NCBI RefSeq assembly: GCF_002901445.1
Contig: NZ_PPPD01000001.1
Location: 558,001 to 622,000 of the forward strand
Source of the DNA: Deinococcus koreensis
Lineage (GTDB): Bacteria; Deinococcota; Deinococci; Deinococcales; Deinococcaceae
Direction: 5' to 3'
DNA: 64,000 nt
Position 1 is the stretch's first letter; each line of letters opens with the position of its first letter. Made by a program: the position numbers and the translations under genes. This document shows, piece by piece, positions 20,369 through 30,014 of the stretch. A model generated the notes under the pieces. That model was not told the DNA's origin. It did no database searches and saw nothing but the letters and a program-made list of their open reading frames with translations.

Positions 20369-22162
20369 ATGACCGCCCGCCCCGCCGCCATCGGCATGGT
20401 GCTGGGCACCGAGGACGCCACGCCGGTCGCGTTCTGGTTCTCGGTGCTACCGGGCTCAAGCGTGCAGCTCGATGATCTGGTGGTCGTGGAGACCCGCAAG
20501 CCGGACGGCGCCCCCGTACACTTCTACGGGCTGGTCGACCATGTCCGCACCCGCCACGAGGGCGTGAGCTTCGACTCCGATGTGCAGGACGTCATGGCGG
20601 GGCTGCTGCCGGCCTCCGTGAGCTACGCCGCGCGGGTGCTGGTCACGCGGGTCGATCCCGAGAACTTCATTCCGCCGCAGCCCGGCGACAGCGTGCGCCA
20701 CGCCCGCGGCGACGACCTGAAGATGGCCCTGAGCGCCGACAAGATGAAGGGCGCGGGCTTCCCCGGTGGCCTGCTCGCCGACGGGCAGGTGCTGCCGCTG
20801 AACTACCGCTTCGTGAACGGCGAGAACGGCGGGCACATCAACATCTCGGGGATTTCTGGGGTAGCCACCAAGACGAGTTACGCGCTGTTCCTGCTGCATT
20901 CGATCTTCAGGAGCGGCGTGATGGGGGTCTCGCAGGGACGGGCGCTGATCTTCAACGTCAAGGGCGAGGATCTGCTGTTCCTCGACCAGCCCAACCGCGA
21001 GGTCGCCGCCATTGAGGCCGACATGCAGGTGCGCAAGGGTCTGTCGAAGTCCCGCTACGAGGTCATGGGCCTGCCCGCCCAGCCCTTCCGCGACGTGCAG
21101 TTCCTGGCGCCGCCGAAAGCTTCCGGCGAGGGCGGGGTGATCGTGCCCAACGTGGAGCAGCGCCAGGGCGGCGTCACGCCCTTCCTGTTCACCCTGCGCG
21201 AATTCTGCACCCGCCGGATGCTGCCCTACGCCTTCTCCGACCGCGACGCCAGCCTGAACCTGGGCTTCGTGATCGGCAGTGTCGAGGAAAAGCTGTTCCG
21301 GCTGGCCCAGGGCGCCGACACGCCCTACCTGAGCGTCGAGGACTGGCAGCCCGACGTCGAGCTGCTGCTGGACGACGACGTGAGCTTCGACGAGATGGGC
21401 AAGGCGCGCATCTCCAGCTTCTCGCAGCTGGTGTCGTACCTGGACTACAAGCTGCTGGAGCAGAACGACGGAGCGGGCGATCCCCGCTGGGTGGGCAAGC
21501 AGAACGCCGGCACGCTGATGGCCTTCATCCGGCGGCTGCGGGGCGTGCAGAAGCACCTCAACCCCCTGGTGCGCGGGGACATCAGCGCCGCGCAGGCCGA
21601 GCAGTACCGCCCGAATCCCCTCAAGCCCGGCATCCAGACCACGGTGGTGGACATCCACGCCCTGTCGGGTCACGGGCAGATGTTCGTGGTGGGCGTACTG
21701 CTGCGCGACCTCTTCGAGCACAAGGAGAAGGTCGGGCGCCAGGACACCGTGTTCGTGGTGCTCGACGAGCTGAACAAGTACGCCCCGCGCGACGGCGAGA
21801 GTCCGATCAAGGACGTGCTGCTGGACATCGCCGAGCGTGGCCGCTCCCTGGGCATCATCCTGATCGGCGCGCAGCAGACGGCCTCGGAGGTCGAGCGGCG
21901 GATCGTGAGCAACGCGGCCATCCGGGTGGTCGGGCGCCTCGACCTGGCCGAGGCCGAGCGGCCCGAGTACCGCTTCCTGCCGCAGAGCTTCCGCGCCCGC
22001 GCCGGCATCCTGCAACCCGGCACCATGCTGGTCTCGCAGCCCGACGTGCCCAACCCGGTGCTCGTGAACTATCCCTTCCCCGCCTGGGCCACGAGGAAGG
22101 ACGAGGTCGACGACCTGGGCGGCCGGAAGGTGGAGGAAGTGGGCGAGGACTGGCTGCGCTAG
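20369..22162 (+). CDS. herA: HerA hexameric DNA translocase
   Basis: 597 residues from ATG at 20369. HerA/FtsK-superfamily ATPase: N-terminal HAS-barrel-like segment, a P-loop at about residue 163 ([10 protein letters not shown], an unusual form without the usual GK[ST] run), Walker [14 protein letters not shown], sensor region [12 protein letters not shown], and the arginine-finger helix [18 protein letters not shown]. It pumps DNA into NurA to make 3' overhangs for homologous repair. Upstream open sequence to 20297 lies within the palindrome and is not coding. Confidence 0.92.
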   Translation: MTARPAAIGMVLGTEDATPVAFWFSVLPGSSVQLDDLVVVETRKPDGAPVHFYGLVDHVRTRHEGVSFDSDVQDVMAGLLPASVSYAARVLVTRVDPENFIPPQPGDSVRHARGDDLKMALSADKMKGAGFPGGLLADGQVLPLNYRFVNGENGGHINISGISGVATKTSYALFLLHSIFRSGVMGVSQGRALIFNVKGEDLLFLDQPNREVAAIEADMQVRKGLSKSRYEVMGLPAQPFRDVQFLAPPKASGEGGVIVPNVEQRQGGVTPFLFTLREFCTRRMLPYAFSDRDASLNLGFVIGSVEEKLFRLAQGADTPYLSVEDWQPDVELLLDDDVSFDEMGKARISSFSQLVSYLDYKLLEQNDGAGDPRWVGKQNAGTLMAFIRRLRGVQKHLNPLVRGDISAAQAEQYRPNPLKPGIQTTVVDIHALSGHGQMFVVGVLLRDLFEHKEKVGRQDTVFVVLDELNKYAPRDGESPIKDVLLDIAERGRSLGIILIGAQQTASEVERRIVSNAAIRVVGRLDLAEAERPEYRFLPQSFRARAGILQPGTMLVSQPDVPNPVLVNYPFPAWATRKDEVDDLGGRKVEEVGEDWLR

Positions 22163-22184
22163 GTGGGCGGGGCCGTTCCGGGCG

Positions 22185-22190
22185 TAGCCT
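22185..22190 (+). promoter_or_regulatory. -10 box of leaderless EamA-type gene
   Basis: TAGCCT, 5 nt before the ATG at 22196. Confidence 0.4.
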
Positions 22191-22195
22191 GGGGC

Positions 22196-22618
22196 ATGAC
22201 CTCCTGGGTGCAGTACGCCGTGATCTCCATGGTCTTCGCCGGCTTCACGTCGGTGATCGCCAAGCAGGGCCTGAGCGGCATCTCCGGCGAGCTGGGCCTG
22301 ACCGTCCGCACGGTGTTCGTCTTTATCTTCGTGCTGGCCTTCGCGCTGCTGTTCGTGTCCAGGCGGGAGTTCGCCGGGCTCCAGGCGCGCAACTACCTGT
22401 GGCTGGGCGCGTCCGGCCTGACCACGGCGCTGTCGTGGATCTTCTACTACAAGGCGCTCAAGGCCGGCGACGTGGCGACCGTGGCCCTGATCGACAAGGG
22501 CAGCGTGGTCGTGGCGATGATCCTGGCCGCGCTGGTGCTGCGCGAGCAGATCACGCCGCGCATGATCCTCGGCGCCGCGCTGATCGTCGGCGGCCTGCTG
22601 GTCATCGCCCGCAGGTAG
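22196..22618 (+). CDS. single-domain EamA/DMT-family transporter
   Basis: 140 residues with about four to five hydrophobic helices, matching one EamA repeat (SWVQYAVISMVFAGFTSVIAKQGL; ALSWIFYYKALKAGDVATVALIDKGSVVVAMILA; LGAALIVGGLLVI). Full transporters have two repeats, so this half-size protein must dimerise. Substrate unknown. It follows herA with its own leaderless-type promoter. Confidence 0.88.
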   Translation: MTSWVQYAVISMVFAGFTSVIAKQGLSGISGELGLTVRTVFVFIFVLAFALLFVSRREFAGLQARNYLWLGASGLTTALSWIFYYKALKAGDVATVALIDKGSVVVAMILAALVLREQITPRMILGAALIVGGLLVIARR

Positions 22619-22626
22619 GGGGCCGC

Positions 22627-22632
22627 TACACT
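22627..22632 (+). promoter_or_regulatory. -10 box of leaderless kinase-like gene
   Basis: TACACT, 6 nt before the ATG at 22639. Confidence 0.55.
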
Positions 22633-22638
22633 CGGGCC

Positions 22639-23118
22639 ATGACCCGCCTCCTGATCACCGGCATGTCCGGCACCGGCAAGACCTCGGTGCTCGGGGAGCT
22701 GCAGGCACGCGGCTTCGAGACCGTCGAGACCGATGTGGACGACTGGTGCGTGTGGGGCGCCCTGCCCGGATCGGCGGACGAGGGCTGGCTGTGGCGTGAG
22801 GGCAGGATGCGGGAGCTGCTGGCACGCCCGCGCACCCGCCCTCTGTTCATCAGCGGCTGCGTCGCCAACCAGGGGCAGTTCTACCCGCTGTTCGACCATG
22901 TGGTGCTGCTCAGCGCACCGGTCGACGTGATCCTTGAGCGGGTCAGGGCCAGAACCCACAATCCCTACGGAAAGACGCCGGAACAGCAGGCGGAACTCCT
23001 GAACCATCTGCGCGACGTGGAGCCGCTGCTGCGGGCGGGGGCCGATCTGGAGCTGGATTCGTCACGGCTGGGTGTGGGGGAACTGGCCGACGCGCTGATC
23101 GAGTTAAGCGCCCGCTAA
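22639..23118 (+). CDS. P-loop nucleotide kinase-like protein (159 aa)
   Basis: Walker A GMSGTGKTS at residues 8-16, followed by an acceptor-like VETDVDDW segment and a LID-like region (ERVRARTHNPYGKTPEQQAELLNHLRDVEP). The fold resembles shikimate/adenylate kinases and AAA_18-type ATPases. It probably phosphorylates a small molecule; the substrate cannot be inferred. Leaderless start. Confidence 0.82.
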   Translation: MTRLLITGMSGTGKTSVLGELQARGFETVETDVDDWCVWGALPGSADEGWLWREGRMRELLARPRTRPLFISGCVANQGQFYPLFDHVVLLSAPVDVILERVRARTHNPYGKTPEQQAELLNHLRDVEPLLRAGADLELDSSRLGVGELADALIELSAR

Positions 23119-23250
23119 AGATGGGGCCCCGGCGTCCTCTCAGAACCCTCAGGAACGATACGGGGGTCGCGCGACCTCGAACTCACGTCCTTCGTCTGTG
23201 CCAGCCCCTCTGTGCCAGCCGCCCCTCACACCTCGCCGGAGGTCTCCCCC

Positions 23251-23730
23251 GTGGATCAGTCCGACCTGCTGGCCCGCCTGCACGCTCTGTTCCCGGACGC
23301 CGAGTTTCTGCAGGCCGGCGAAACCGTGTTCGTGATGTACGACCCCGACCATCGCCTGACGCCCGAGCGGCGCCGCCCCTTCCTGACCCTGGTGGCCGAC
23401 GACGCCCACGACCGCGCGTCGAACCTCTCGCGGCCCGGCGTGTACCGGCTGAACATCGAGCTGACGCCGGAGGAATACCGAGACCGTTTCGGCCCCCACC
23501 CACGCAGCGGGCCGGACGGGCTGGTGGACACCGGGCACGATTTCACTGCGCTGGACACGCTCATGCCGCATCCGGTCTATGCGCCGATGTCGTGGGCCTG
23601 CGTGCTGAGCCCCGGCGCCGCCACCCTGGGTCATCTGCTGCCGCTGATCGGGAACGCTCATGCACGGGCCGTGCGGCGGCATGGTCTGGCGGCACCGTCC
23701 ACCGGCATCCCTTCTGGCGGCCCCGGCTGA
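23251..23730 (+). CDS. DUF6194-like protein (159 aa)
   Basis: GTG start at 23251 preceded by GGAGGT at 7-nt spacing; an upstream ATG at 23212 lacks such a signal. Cytoplasmic, with a central SRPGVYRLNIELTPEEYRDRFG motif and a C-terminal HPVYAPMSWACVLSPG segment, the pattern of the DUF6194 family. Function unknown. It lies between the kinase-like gene and the pseudouridine synthase. Confidence 0.75.
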   Translation: MDQSDLLARLHALFPDAEFLQAGETVFVMYDPDHRLTPERRRPFLTLVADDAHDRASNLSRPGVYRLNIELTPEEYRDRFGPHPRSGPDGLVDTGHDFTALDTLMPHPVYAPMSWACVLSPGAATLGHLLPLIGNAHARAVRRHGLAAPSTGIPSGGPG

Positions 23731-23732
23731 CC

Positions 23733-23738
23733 TACACT
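23733..23738 (+). promoter_or_regulatory. -10 box of leaderless pseudouridine-synthase gene
   Basis: TACACT, 7 nt before the GTG at 23746; it lies just after the previous gene's stop codon. Confidence 0.55.
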
Positions 23739-23745
23739 GCCTCCC

Positions 23746-24708
<963 letters not shown>

Positions 24709-24796
24709 GCGGCGGCGGGCGGGCCGGTCGTCTGCGGCCACCTTCCAGTTGACGTGCATGGATTAAGCTCAGATGAACGTGCACGCAGCCTCCGCA

Positions 24797-24827
24797 TTGG
24801 ACTCCCAGCGGGCGCCGGGCCTATAAC
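24797..24827 (+). promoter_or_regulatory. possible promoter of the large lipoprotein gene
   Basis: TTGGAC, a long 19-bp spacer, then TATAAC. It would give a leader of about 195 nt. The rest of the 321-base gap (24709-25029) shows only a direct repeat of acgtgca; nothing else was recognised. Confidence 0.35.
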
Positions 24828-25029
24828 TGTGAGTGTCATCACTACGGCATCCTGACCGCTTACAGCCACACCGCTGGCCGTAGGGACGACTCTTCGTTGT
24901 CCGGGAACGTCCTCCGTCTTCCCTGTGCGCCCCTGCGTGAGATCGGCTCCTGGCACCACCGGAGGCTGACAGACTCCTCGCGCCGCGCAGGCCGCGGGCT
25001 GGGGTCGAAGCCTGGGTTGAGGTGGAACC

Positions 25030-26871
25030 ATGAAGCGAACGACGCCGTGGAGTTCCCGCACACCGACGCCGCTGGTTCAGGAGGCCCGCACCCGCAGGCC
25101 AGCCGGCCGCGGGCGGGGCCTGCTGGTCGCGGGGCTGGGTCTCGCCCTGCTCAGCGCGTGCAGCGCGCCCAGCCCGGACGCCGCGCAGCCCGCGGCCCTG
25201 GACAGCCTGATGGCCGCCGGGCGGCCGACCCCCACCTTCAGCGAGCCGGCCGCCTTCGACGTGTCGCCGGCCTTCGGCACGCTGGCCCGCCGGATGGGGC
25301 CGGCCATGCCCTCCGATCCCCTCGCCGAGCCACTGGACATCCGGCCGGAGCGCGGGCCGGTGCAACGAGACCTCGGCTTCTCCGGCGACGCCGCCCTGCG
25401 GGACGACACCAGCGCCCTGCGGAGTGCCCGGCCCCCGGCCAGCATCTCCGCGCCGCTGGTCACCTTCGAGGGCCTGAGCAACCAGGACAACTTCAACCTG
25501 CTGGGCTTCCGGGTCAATCCACCGGATCCGGTGGGCGATGTCGGGCCCAACCATTACGTGGAGATGACCAACCTGGCCTTCGCGGTCTACGACAAGCAGG
25601 GTCGGGTGCTGCTGGGGCCCTCCAAGATCGGTGACCTGTGGGCAGGCTTCGCCGTGCCGGACTGCACCGACGCCTCGGGCGACCCCATCGTGGTCTACGA
25701 CCAGCTGGCCGACCGCTGGATTCTGAGCCAGTTCACCACGCGCGGCCTGAACGACCCGGCGCTGCCCTTCTACAACTGCGTGGCGATCTCGGCCACGGGC
25801 GACCCGACCGGCACGTACTACCGTTACGCCTTCACGAGCGGCAACTTCTTCCCCGACTATCCCAAATACGGCGTTTGGACCGACTCGTATATCCTGACCA
25901 CCCGCGAGTTCGGGCCGACGGTCGAGTACGGCATCGGCGTGTACGCGCTGGAGAAGAACAAGATGCTGGCCGGCGATCCCAAGGCCCGCGCCGTGCGCTT
26001 TTTCCTCGACTCGGCCGTGGTGCCGATCAACCTGATGGGCGACGGCCTGCTCCCGCCCGACATCGACGGCACCCGGCGGCCTCAGGCGCGCATCGCCGCC
26101 CCGATCGTCGGCACGCAGGACGACGGCGGCCCCTACGGCGCTGACAAAGACGCCCTGAACATCTACGAGCTGAGCGTGCAGTGGAACTCCAAGCCGCTCG
26201 CGTCCTTCGGGCTGGCCGCGCAGGTGCCGGTGGCGGCCTTCGACTCGATCTTCCCCTGCGCTCCGACCTCCCGCGACTGTCTGGCCCAGCCGGGGCTGAC
26301 CAATCCGGATCAGAAGATCGACATCCTCTCCTACCGTCAGCGGCCGACCTTCCGGCTGGCCTACCGCAATTTCGGCGAGTACGAAGCGCTGGTTACCGGT
26401 CAGTCGGTGGAGGCCCGGCCGGGCGTGGCCGGGATGCGCTGGTACGAGATCCGGCGCTCGGGCGGCCGCTACTCGGTCTATCAGCAGGGTACCCACGCCC
26501 CGGACGACGGCGTGCAGCGCTGGATGGGCTCGGTGGCCATGGACCGGGCAGGCAATATGGCCCTGGGCTACAGCGTCGTGAACGGCGTGGACGTCTTCCC
26601 CGGCATCCGTTACACCGGCCGCCTGCGGGGCGACCCCCTGGGCCAGATGACGCTGGGCGAGGGCACCATCATCAATGGTACGGGCGTGCAGCGCAGCGTC
26701 AACTCGCGCTGGGGCGATTACTCCTCCCTGAACATCGACCCCATCGACGACTGCACCTTCTGGTATGTCAACGAGTACTACAGCGCCGCCGGACAGGCCT
26801 CCAGCGTGGTCGGCTGGCAGACCCGCATCGGCAGCTTCAAGACCCCCGAATGTAAACGCAAGGAGGATTAG
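25030..26871 (+). CDS. large exported lipoprotein, probable beta-propeller (613 aa)
   Basis: Basic N-terminus and hydrophobic stretch end in a lipobox LLSAC (Cys at about 38). The mature part contains motifs seen in large exported proteins of unknown role: VNPPDPVGDVGPNHYVEMTN, VYDQLADRWILSQF, repeated YDK/DRAGNMALGYS, and a C-terminal RWGDYSSLNIDPIDDCTFWYVNEYY. The repeated W/D-rich blades suggest a beta propeller. It is exported and surface-attached; the ligand or activity is unknown. GAGGTGG precedes the ATG. Confidence 0.82.
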   Translation: MKRTTPWSSRTPTPLVQEARTRRPAGRGRGLLVAGLGLALLSACSAPSPDAAQPAALDSLMAAGRPTPTFSEPAAFDVSPAFGTLARRMGPAMPSDPLAEPLDIRPERGPVQRDLGFSGDAALRDDTSALRSARPPASISAPLVTFEGLSNQDNFNLLGFRVNPPDPVGDVGPNHYVEMTNLAFAVYDKQGRVLLGPSKIGDLWAGFAVPDCTDASGDPIVVYDQLADRWILSQFTTRGLNDPALPFYNCVAISATGDPTGTYYRYAFTSGNFFPDYPKYGVWTDSYILTTREFGPTVEYGIGVYALEKNKMLAGDPKARAVRFFLDSAVVPINLMGDGLLPPDIDGTRRPQARIAAPIVGTQDDGGPYGADKDALNIYELSVQWNSKPLASFGLAAQVPVAAFDSIFPCAPTSRDCLAQPGLTNPDQKIDILSYRQRPTFRLAYRNFGEYEALVTGQSVEARPGVAGMRWYEIRRSGGRYSVYQQGTHAPDDGVQRWMGSVAMDRAGNMALGYSVVNGVDVFPGIRYTGRLRGDPLGQMTLGEGTIINGTGVQRSVNSRWGDYSSLNIDPIDDCTFWYVNEYYSAAGQASSVVGWQTRIGSFKTPECKRKED

Positions 26872-26958
26872 GGCGGGGTACCGTCCGACGCCTTCCAGAG
26901 TGGGTGAAGTTCAGTCCTGACCCTCTGGCAAGGGGCGGATTACGGCAATGGAACACCG

Positions 26959-27000
26959 CAGGAAGCGGGAACAGGCGACAGGCGCTGTTCCCGCTTCCTG
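26959..27000 (+). terminator. 16-bp hairpin after the lipoprotein gene
   Basis: Perfect 16-bp stem (26959-26974 with 26985-27000) about 90 bases past the stop; lacks a T-run. Confidence 0.5.
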
Positions 27001-27182
27001 TGTAGCGTTCAGCGCAGTGACCGGACAGCCCGGTGCCGGGGGTTGATCTGGCGGCCACCACCTTCACCGTCGCCCCCAACCTTAAAGTCGTCGGGGCGTT
27101 TCTCCCACCTGTGCAGGCGCGCCGCTGCCTATGCTCTATTCAGACAGTGCTCGGCCCAGACTCACCGCAGGAGGTACACCCC

Positions 27183-27401
27183 ATGACCAGAAATCCTTCA
27201 GACCCCCAGGGCGGCCTGCCCGACGACGCCGGCAACGGCATGAGCGAGCGCAGCGGCTACACCGGCGACTCCGTGACCGGCATGACGGACACGCCAGTCG
27301 GCAGCGGCGCCCCCTCTGAACGCAGCTCACGGGGCGACCAGGCGGACAGCGACGGTTCGGGCACGACCTTCGATGGCGGCAGCGCCATGCCCGAGCGCTG
27401 A
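27183..27401 (+). CDS. small disordered acidic protein (72 aa)
   Basis: AGGAGGT seven nt before the ATG. The product is almost entirely Gly, Ser, Asp, Thr and Pro with no hydrophobic core (NPSDPQGGLPDDAGNG, SGTTFDGGSAMPER), so it is probably intrinsically disordered and heat-soluble. Its composition recalls hydrophilins and desiccation-associated proteins, but no family is recognised. Confidence 0.7.
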   Translation: MTRNPSDPQGGLPDDAGNGMSERSGYTGDSVTGMTDTPVGSGAPSERSSRGDQADSDGSGTTFDGGSAMPER

Positions 27402-27414
27402 CGGCAAGCAGACG

Positions 27415-27443
27415 GGCGCGCCGGCACGGTTGACCGGCGCGCC
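27415..27443 (+). terminator. terminator hairpin overlapping the dusA promoter
   Basis: 10-bp perfect stem (27415-27424 with 27434-27443) after the small-gene stop. The dusA -35 element (TTGACC, 27430-27435) lies in its loop and right arm. Confidence 0.55.
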
Positions 27444-27450
27444 TTCCCTG

Positions 27451-27456
27451 TACACT
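27451..27456 (+). promoter_or_regulatory. -10 box of dusA promoter, near-leaderless
   Basis: TACACT with TTGACC 15 bp upstream, 9 nt before the ATG at 27466. Confidence 0.6.
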
Positions 27457-27465
27457 GACGGGCTG

Positions 27466-28509
27466 ATGGCCGCCTCGCCCGCCCACCTCCCCCACCGCCT
27501 GCCCCCGCACCGGCTCAGCGTCGCGCCGATGATGGACTGGACGGATCGGCACTGCCGGGTCTTTCACCGCACGCTGACCCGGCAGGCGCTGCTGTACACC
27601 GAGATGGTCACGACCGGCGCGATCATTCACGGCGACCGCGAGCGGCACCTGGGCTTCGACCGCGCCGAGCATCCGCTGGCCCTGCAGCTGGGCGGCAGCG
27701 ACCCGGCGGCGCTGGCCGAGTGCGCCCGGCTGGCCCAGGAGTGGGGCTACGACGAGGTGAACCTGAACTGCGGCTGCCCCAGTGACCGGGTGAGCAGCGG
27801 CCACTTCGGCGCCTGCCTGATGGGCACGCCCGACGTGGTGGCCCGCGTCGTGGAGGCCATGCGCGGCGCGACCTCGCTGCCGGTCACGGTCAAGCACCGC
27901 ATCGGCATCGACGACCTGGACTCCTACGCGCACCTCACGGACTTCGTCCGGACGGTGGCGGCGGCGGGCTGCGAGACGTTCATCGTGCACGCCCGCAAGG
28001 CGTGGCTCTCGGGCCTCTCGCCCAGGGAGAACCGCGAGATCCCGCCCCTGCGCTACGAGGTGGTGCAACAGTTAAAGGCCGATTTTCCGGCACTGACGGT
28101 GGTGCTCAACGGCGGGGTCCTGAACCTGGAGACCGCCCAGGACGCGCTGGGCTGGGCCGACGGCGTGATGATCGGCCGCGCCGCGTATTCCGACCCGTTC
28201 ATCCTGGCGAGGGTCGACCAGGACATCTTCGGCGAGGCCACGCCCCCCGTGACCCGCCGCGGGGCCATCGAGGGGTTCCTGCCCTACGTGGCCGCCCAGC
28301 TGGAGGCCGGCCAGCCCCTGCCCCGCATGATGAAGCACACCCTGGGCCTGTTCGCCGGCCAGCCGGGCGCCCGGCACTGGAAGCGCACGCTCTCCGAGGG
28401 GGGGCACCGGCCGGGGGCCGGGCTGGCCCTGGTGCACGAGGCCCTGGCCGGCGTGCCCGATGGGGTGCTGGACGCGCGGCCCGGGCCTGGAGAAGTTCAG
28501 CCCGCCTGA
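27466..28509 (+). CDS. dusA: tRNA-dihydrouridine synthase A
   Basis: 347 residues from ATG 27466. FMN-dependent reductase of U20/U20a in tRNA. Motifs: VAPMMDWTDRHCR, LYTEMVTTGAI, LQLGGSDP, NLNCGCPSDRV with the catalytic Cys in GHFGACLM, VKHRIGIDD, HARKAWLSGLSPRENREIPPL, LNGGV and MIGRAAYSDP. The YTEM and GLSPxxNR forms are typical of the DusA subgroup. It converges on the M42 peptidase gene with 3 bp between stops. Confidence 0.95.
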   Translation: MAASPAHLPHRLPPHRLSVAPMMDWTDRHCRVFHRTLTRQALLYTEMVTTGAIIHGDRERHLGFDRAEHPLALQLGGSDPAALAECARLAQEWGYDEVNLNCGCPSDRVSSGHFGACLMGTPDVVARVVEAMRGATSLPVTVKHRIGIDDLDSYAHLTDFVRTVAAAGCETFIVHARKAWLSGLSPRENREIPPLRYEVVQQLKADFPALTVVLNGGVLNLETAQDALGWADGVMIGRAAYSDPFILARVDQDIFGEATPPVTRRGAIEGFLPYVAAQLEAGQPLPRMMKHTLGLFAGQPGARHWKRTLSEGGHRPGAGLALVHEALAGVPDGVLDARPGPGEVQPA

Positions 28510-28512
28510 AGC

Positions 28513-29562
28513 TCAGCGCAGGAAGCTGGGCGACTCCTCGACCCTCCGCAGCCACGCGGCGATGATGTCGATACAGGCCCGGACGTCGCGCACGTCGATC
28601 ATCTCGCTGGGGCTGTGCATGTAGCGGTTGGGAATGCTGACCACGGCGGTCGGCACCCCGCCGCGCACCAGTGTCAGGGCGTCGGCGTCGGTGCCGGAAT
28701 AGTTGCCGGAAGCGCTGAGGGTCAAGGGGATGCCGTCCTCGCGAGCGGCCTCGGTGAGCTGGCGCATGAGCACCGGGTTGGTCATGGGGCCCACGCTCAG
28801 GTTGGCGCCGCTGCCAAAGGGCACCACGCCGTACTTCTGCTCCTTCACGCCGGGCTGCTTGGTCTCGTGGGTCACGTCCACCACGATCCCGGCGATGGGG
28901 TCGAGGCGGTGCCCGCTGACCTGGGCGCCGAACACCCCGATCTCCTCCTGGCTGGTGCCGACCGCCACGATGCGGTGGCGCAGCGGCGCGTCCTGGATGG
29001 CCCGCAGCGCTTCGAGCACGATGAACGCGCCGATGCGGTTGTCGATGGCGCGGCTGACGATCCGCTCGCCGACCATGATCGGCGGCTGCTCGATCACGCC
29101 GTAGGTGCCCACGGGAATGCGTTCCTGCACCTCGGCCTTGTCCAGTCCGGTGTCGATCCACAGCTCGTCGAGCTTGCTGGCCTTGGCACGGTCCTCGGTT
29201 TCCATGACGTGGATGGCCTTCTTGCCGACCACACCGATCAGGTCGCCGCCCGGTGCCAGCAGCCGGATCCGCTGGCCCACCAGCACCTGGGGATCCCAGC
29301 CGCCGACCCCCAGCACGCTCAGGAAGCCCTCGTCGCCGATGTGCGAGACGATCAGCCCGATTTCGTCCAGGTGGCCCATCAGGGCGATGGCGGGGGCACC
29401 CTCGGGGCCGAGTTCGGCGTACACGTTGCCATAATGGTCCTCGCTGGTGCGGGCGAAGCCGGCGGCCTCACGCAGCCACACGTCCGCCGCACGGCGCTCG
29501 GCACCGCTGGGCGCGGCTTCCCGCAGCAGATCGAAGAGAAAGTCCTTGTTGATGGTCGTCAC
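28513..29562 (-). CDS. M42-family metalloaminopeptidase
   Basis: 349 residues from the GTG at 29562, 7 nt after TACACT (leaderless). Cocatalytic metal residues are seen in LMGHLDEIGL, DNRIGAFI, GTSQEEIGVFGA, IVVDVTHE and the late MHSPSEMIDV. The family (FrvX, glutamyl/deblocking aminopeptidase) degrades peptides in the cytoplasm as large tetrahedral oligomers. The longer open frame to 29703 overlaps apaG and is not supported. Confidence 0.93.
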   Translation of the reverse strand: MTTINKDFLFDLLREAAPSGAERRAADVWLREAAGFARTSEDHYGNVYAELGPEGAPAIALMGHLDEIGLIVSHIGDEGFLSVLGVGGWDPQVLVGQRIRLLAPGGDLIGVVGKKAIHVMETEDRAKASKLDELWIDTGLDKAEVQERIPVGTYGVIEQPPIMVGERIVSRAIDNRIGAFIVLEALRAIQDAPLRHRIVAVGTSQEEIGVFGAQVSGHRLDPIAGIVVDVTHETKQPGVKEQKYGVVPFGSGANLSVGPMTNPVLMRQLTEAAREDGIPLTLSASGNYSGTDADALTLVRGGVPTAVVSIPNRYMHSPSEMIDVRDVRACIDIIAAWLRRVEESPSFLR

Positions 29563-29569
29563 TCGGAAA

Positions 29570-29575
29570 AGTGTA
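29570..29575 (-). promoter_or_regulatory. -10 box of leaderless M42 peptidase promoter
   Basis: TACACT on the minus strand, 7 nt before the GTG at 29562; only 11 bp from the oppositely directed apaG -10 box. Confidence 0.6.
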
Positions 29576-29586
29576 GGGCACGCGGG

Positions 29587-29592
29587 TATGCT
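29587..29592 (+). promoter_or_regulatory. -10 box of leaderless apaG promoter
   Basis: TATGCT, 7 nt before the ATG at 29600. Confidence 0.6.
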
Positions 29593-29599
29593 GACCACC

Positions 29600-29998
29600 A
29601 TGAGCCGTCCCCCCGCACCGGACAGCCCGGTTCCCGATGTGCAGGTCAGCGTCGAGACCCGGCACTTGAGCACCCACAGCACGCCGGATCGGCAGCTGTT
29701 CACCTACCTGATCCGCATCGAAAATCGCAGCGACGAGACCTGGAAACTGCTGGCCCGGCACTGGGACATCCTCGACGCGACCGGGCGCGAGACGGTGGTG
29801 GACGGCGAGGGCGTGGTGGGCGAGCAGCCGACCCTGGCCCCCGGCGCGACCTTCGTGTACGACTCCTTCGTGACCGTGGAGGCCACGCCGGGCCGCATGG
29901 GCGGGTATTACGTGATGCAGGACGCCTGGGGCGCGACGGCCCGGGTGCCCATTCCGGCCTTCGTGCTGGACGTACCGGGCAGCCGGGTACTGAACTGA
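29600..29998 (+). CDS. apaG: ApaG-domain protein
   Basis: 132 residues from the ATG at 29600; an ATG at 29588 overlaps the -10 box. ApaG/FBXO3-like immunoglobulin fold: VSVETRHLSTHSTPDRQLFTYLIRIENRS, W-x-L-L-x-R-x-W-x-I, VVGEQPTLAPGATFVYDS and MGGYYVMQD. Bacterial ApaG is a small cytoplasmic protein linked to Co/Mg resistance and dinucleotide polyphosphate binding; the biochemical role is unsettled. It converges on the sensor kinase gene with 16 bp between. Confidence 0.93.
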   Translation: MSRPPAPDSPVPDVQVSVETRHLSTHSTPDRQLFTYLIRIENRSDETWKLLARHWDILDATGRETVVDGEGVVGEQPTLAPGATFVYDSFVTVEATPGRMGGYYVMQDAWGATARVPIPAFVLDVPGSRVLN

Positions 29999-30014
29999 GC
30001 GCCGGACAGGGGGC

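Noticed and set aside
24709..25029. Small minus-strand frame in the gap before the large lipoprotein
   Set aside because: It has no ribosome site or leaderless box and overlaps the lipoprotein start; no domain is recognisable.
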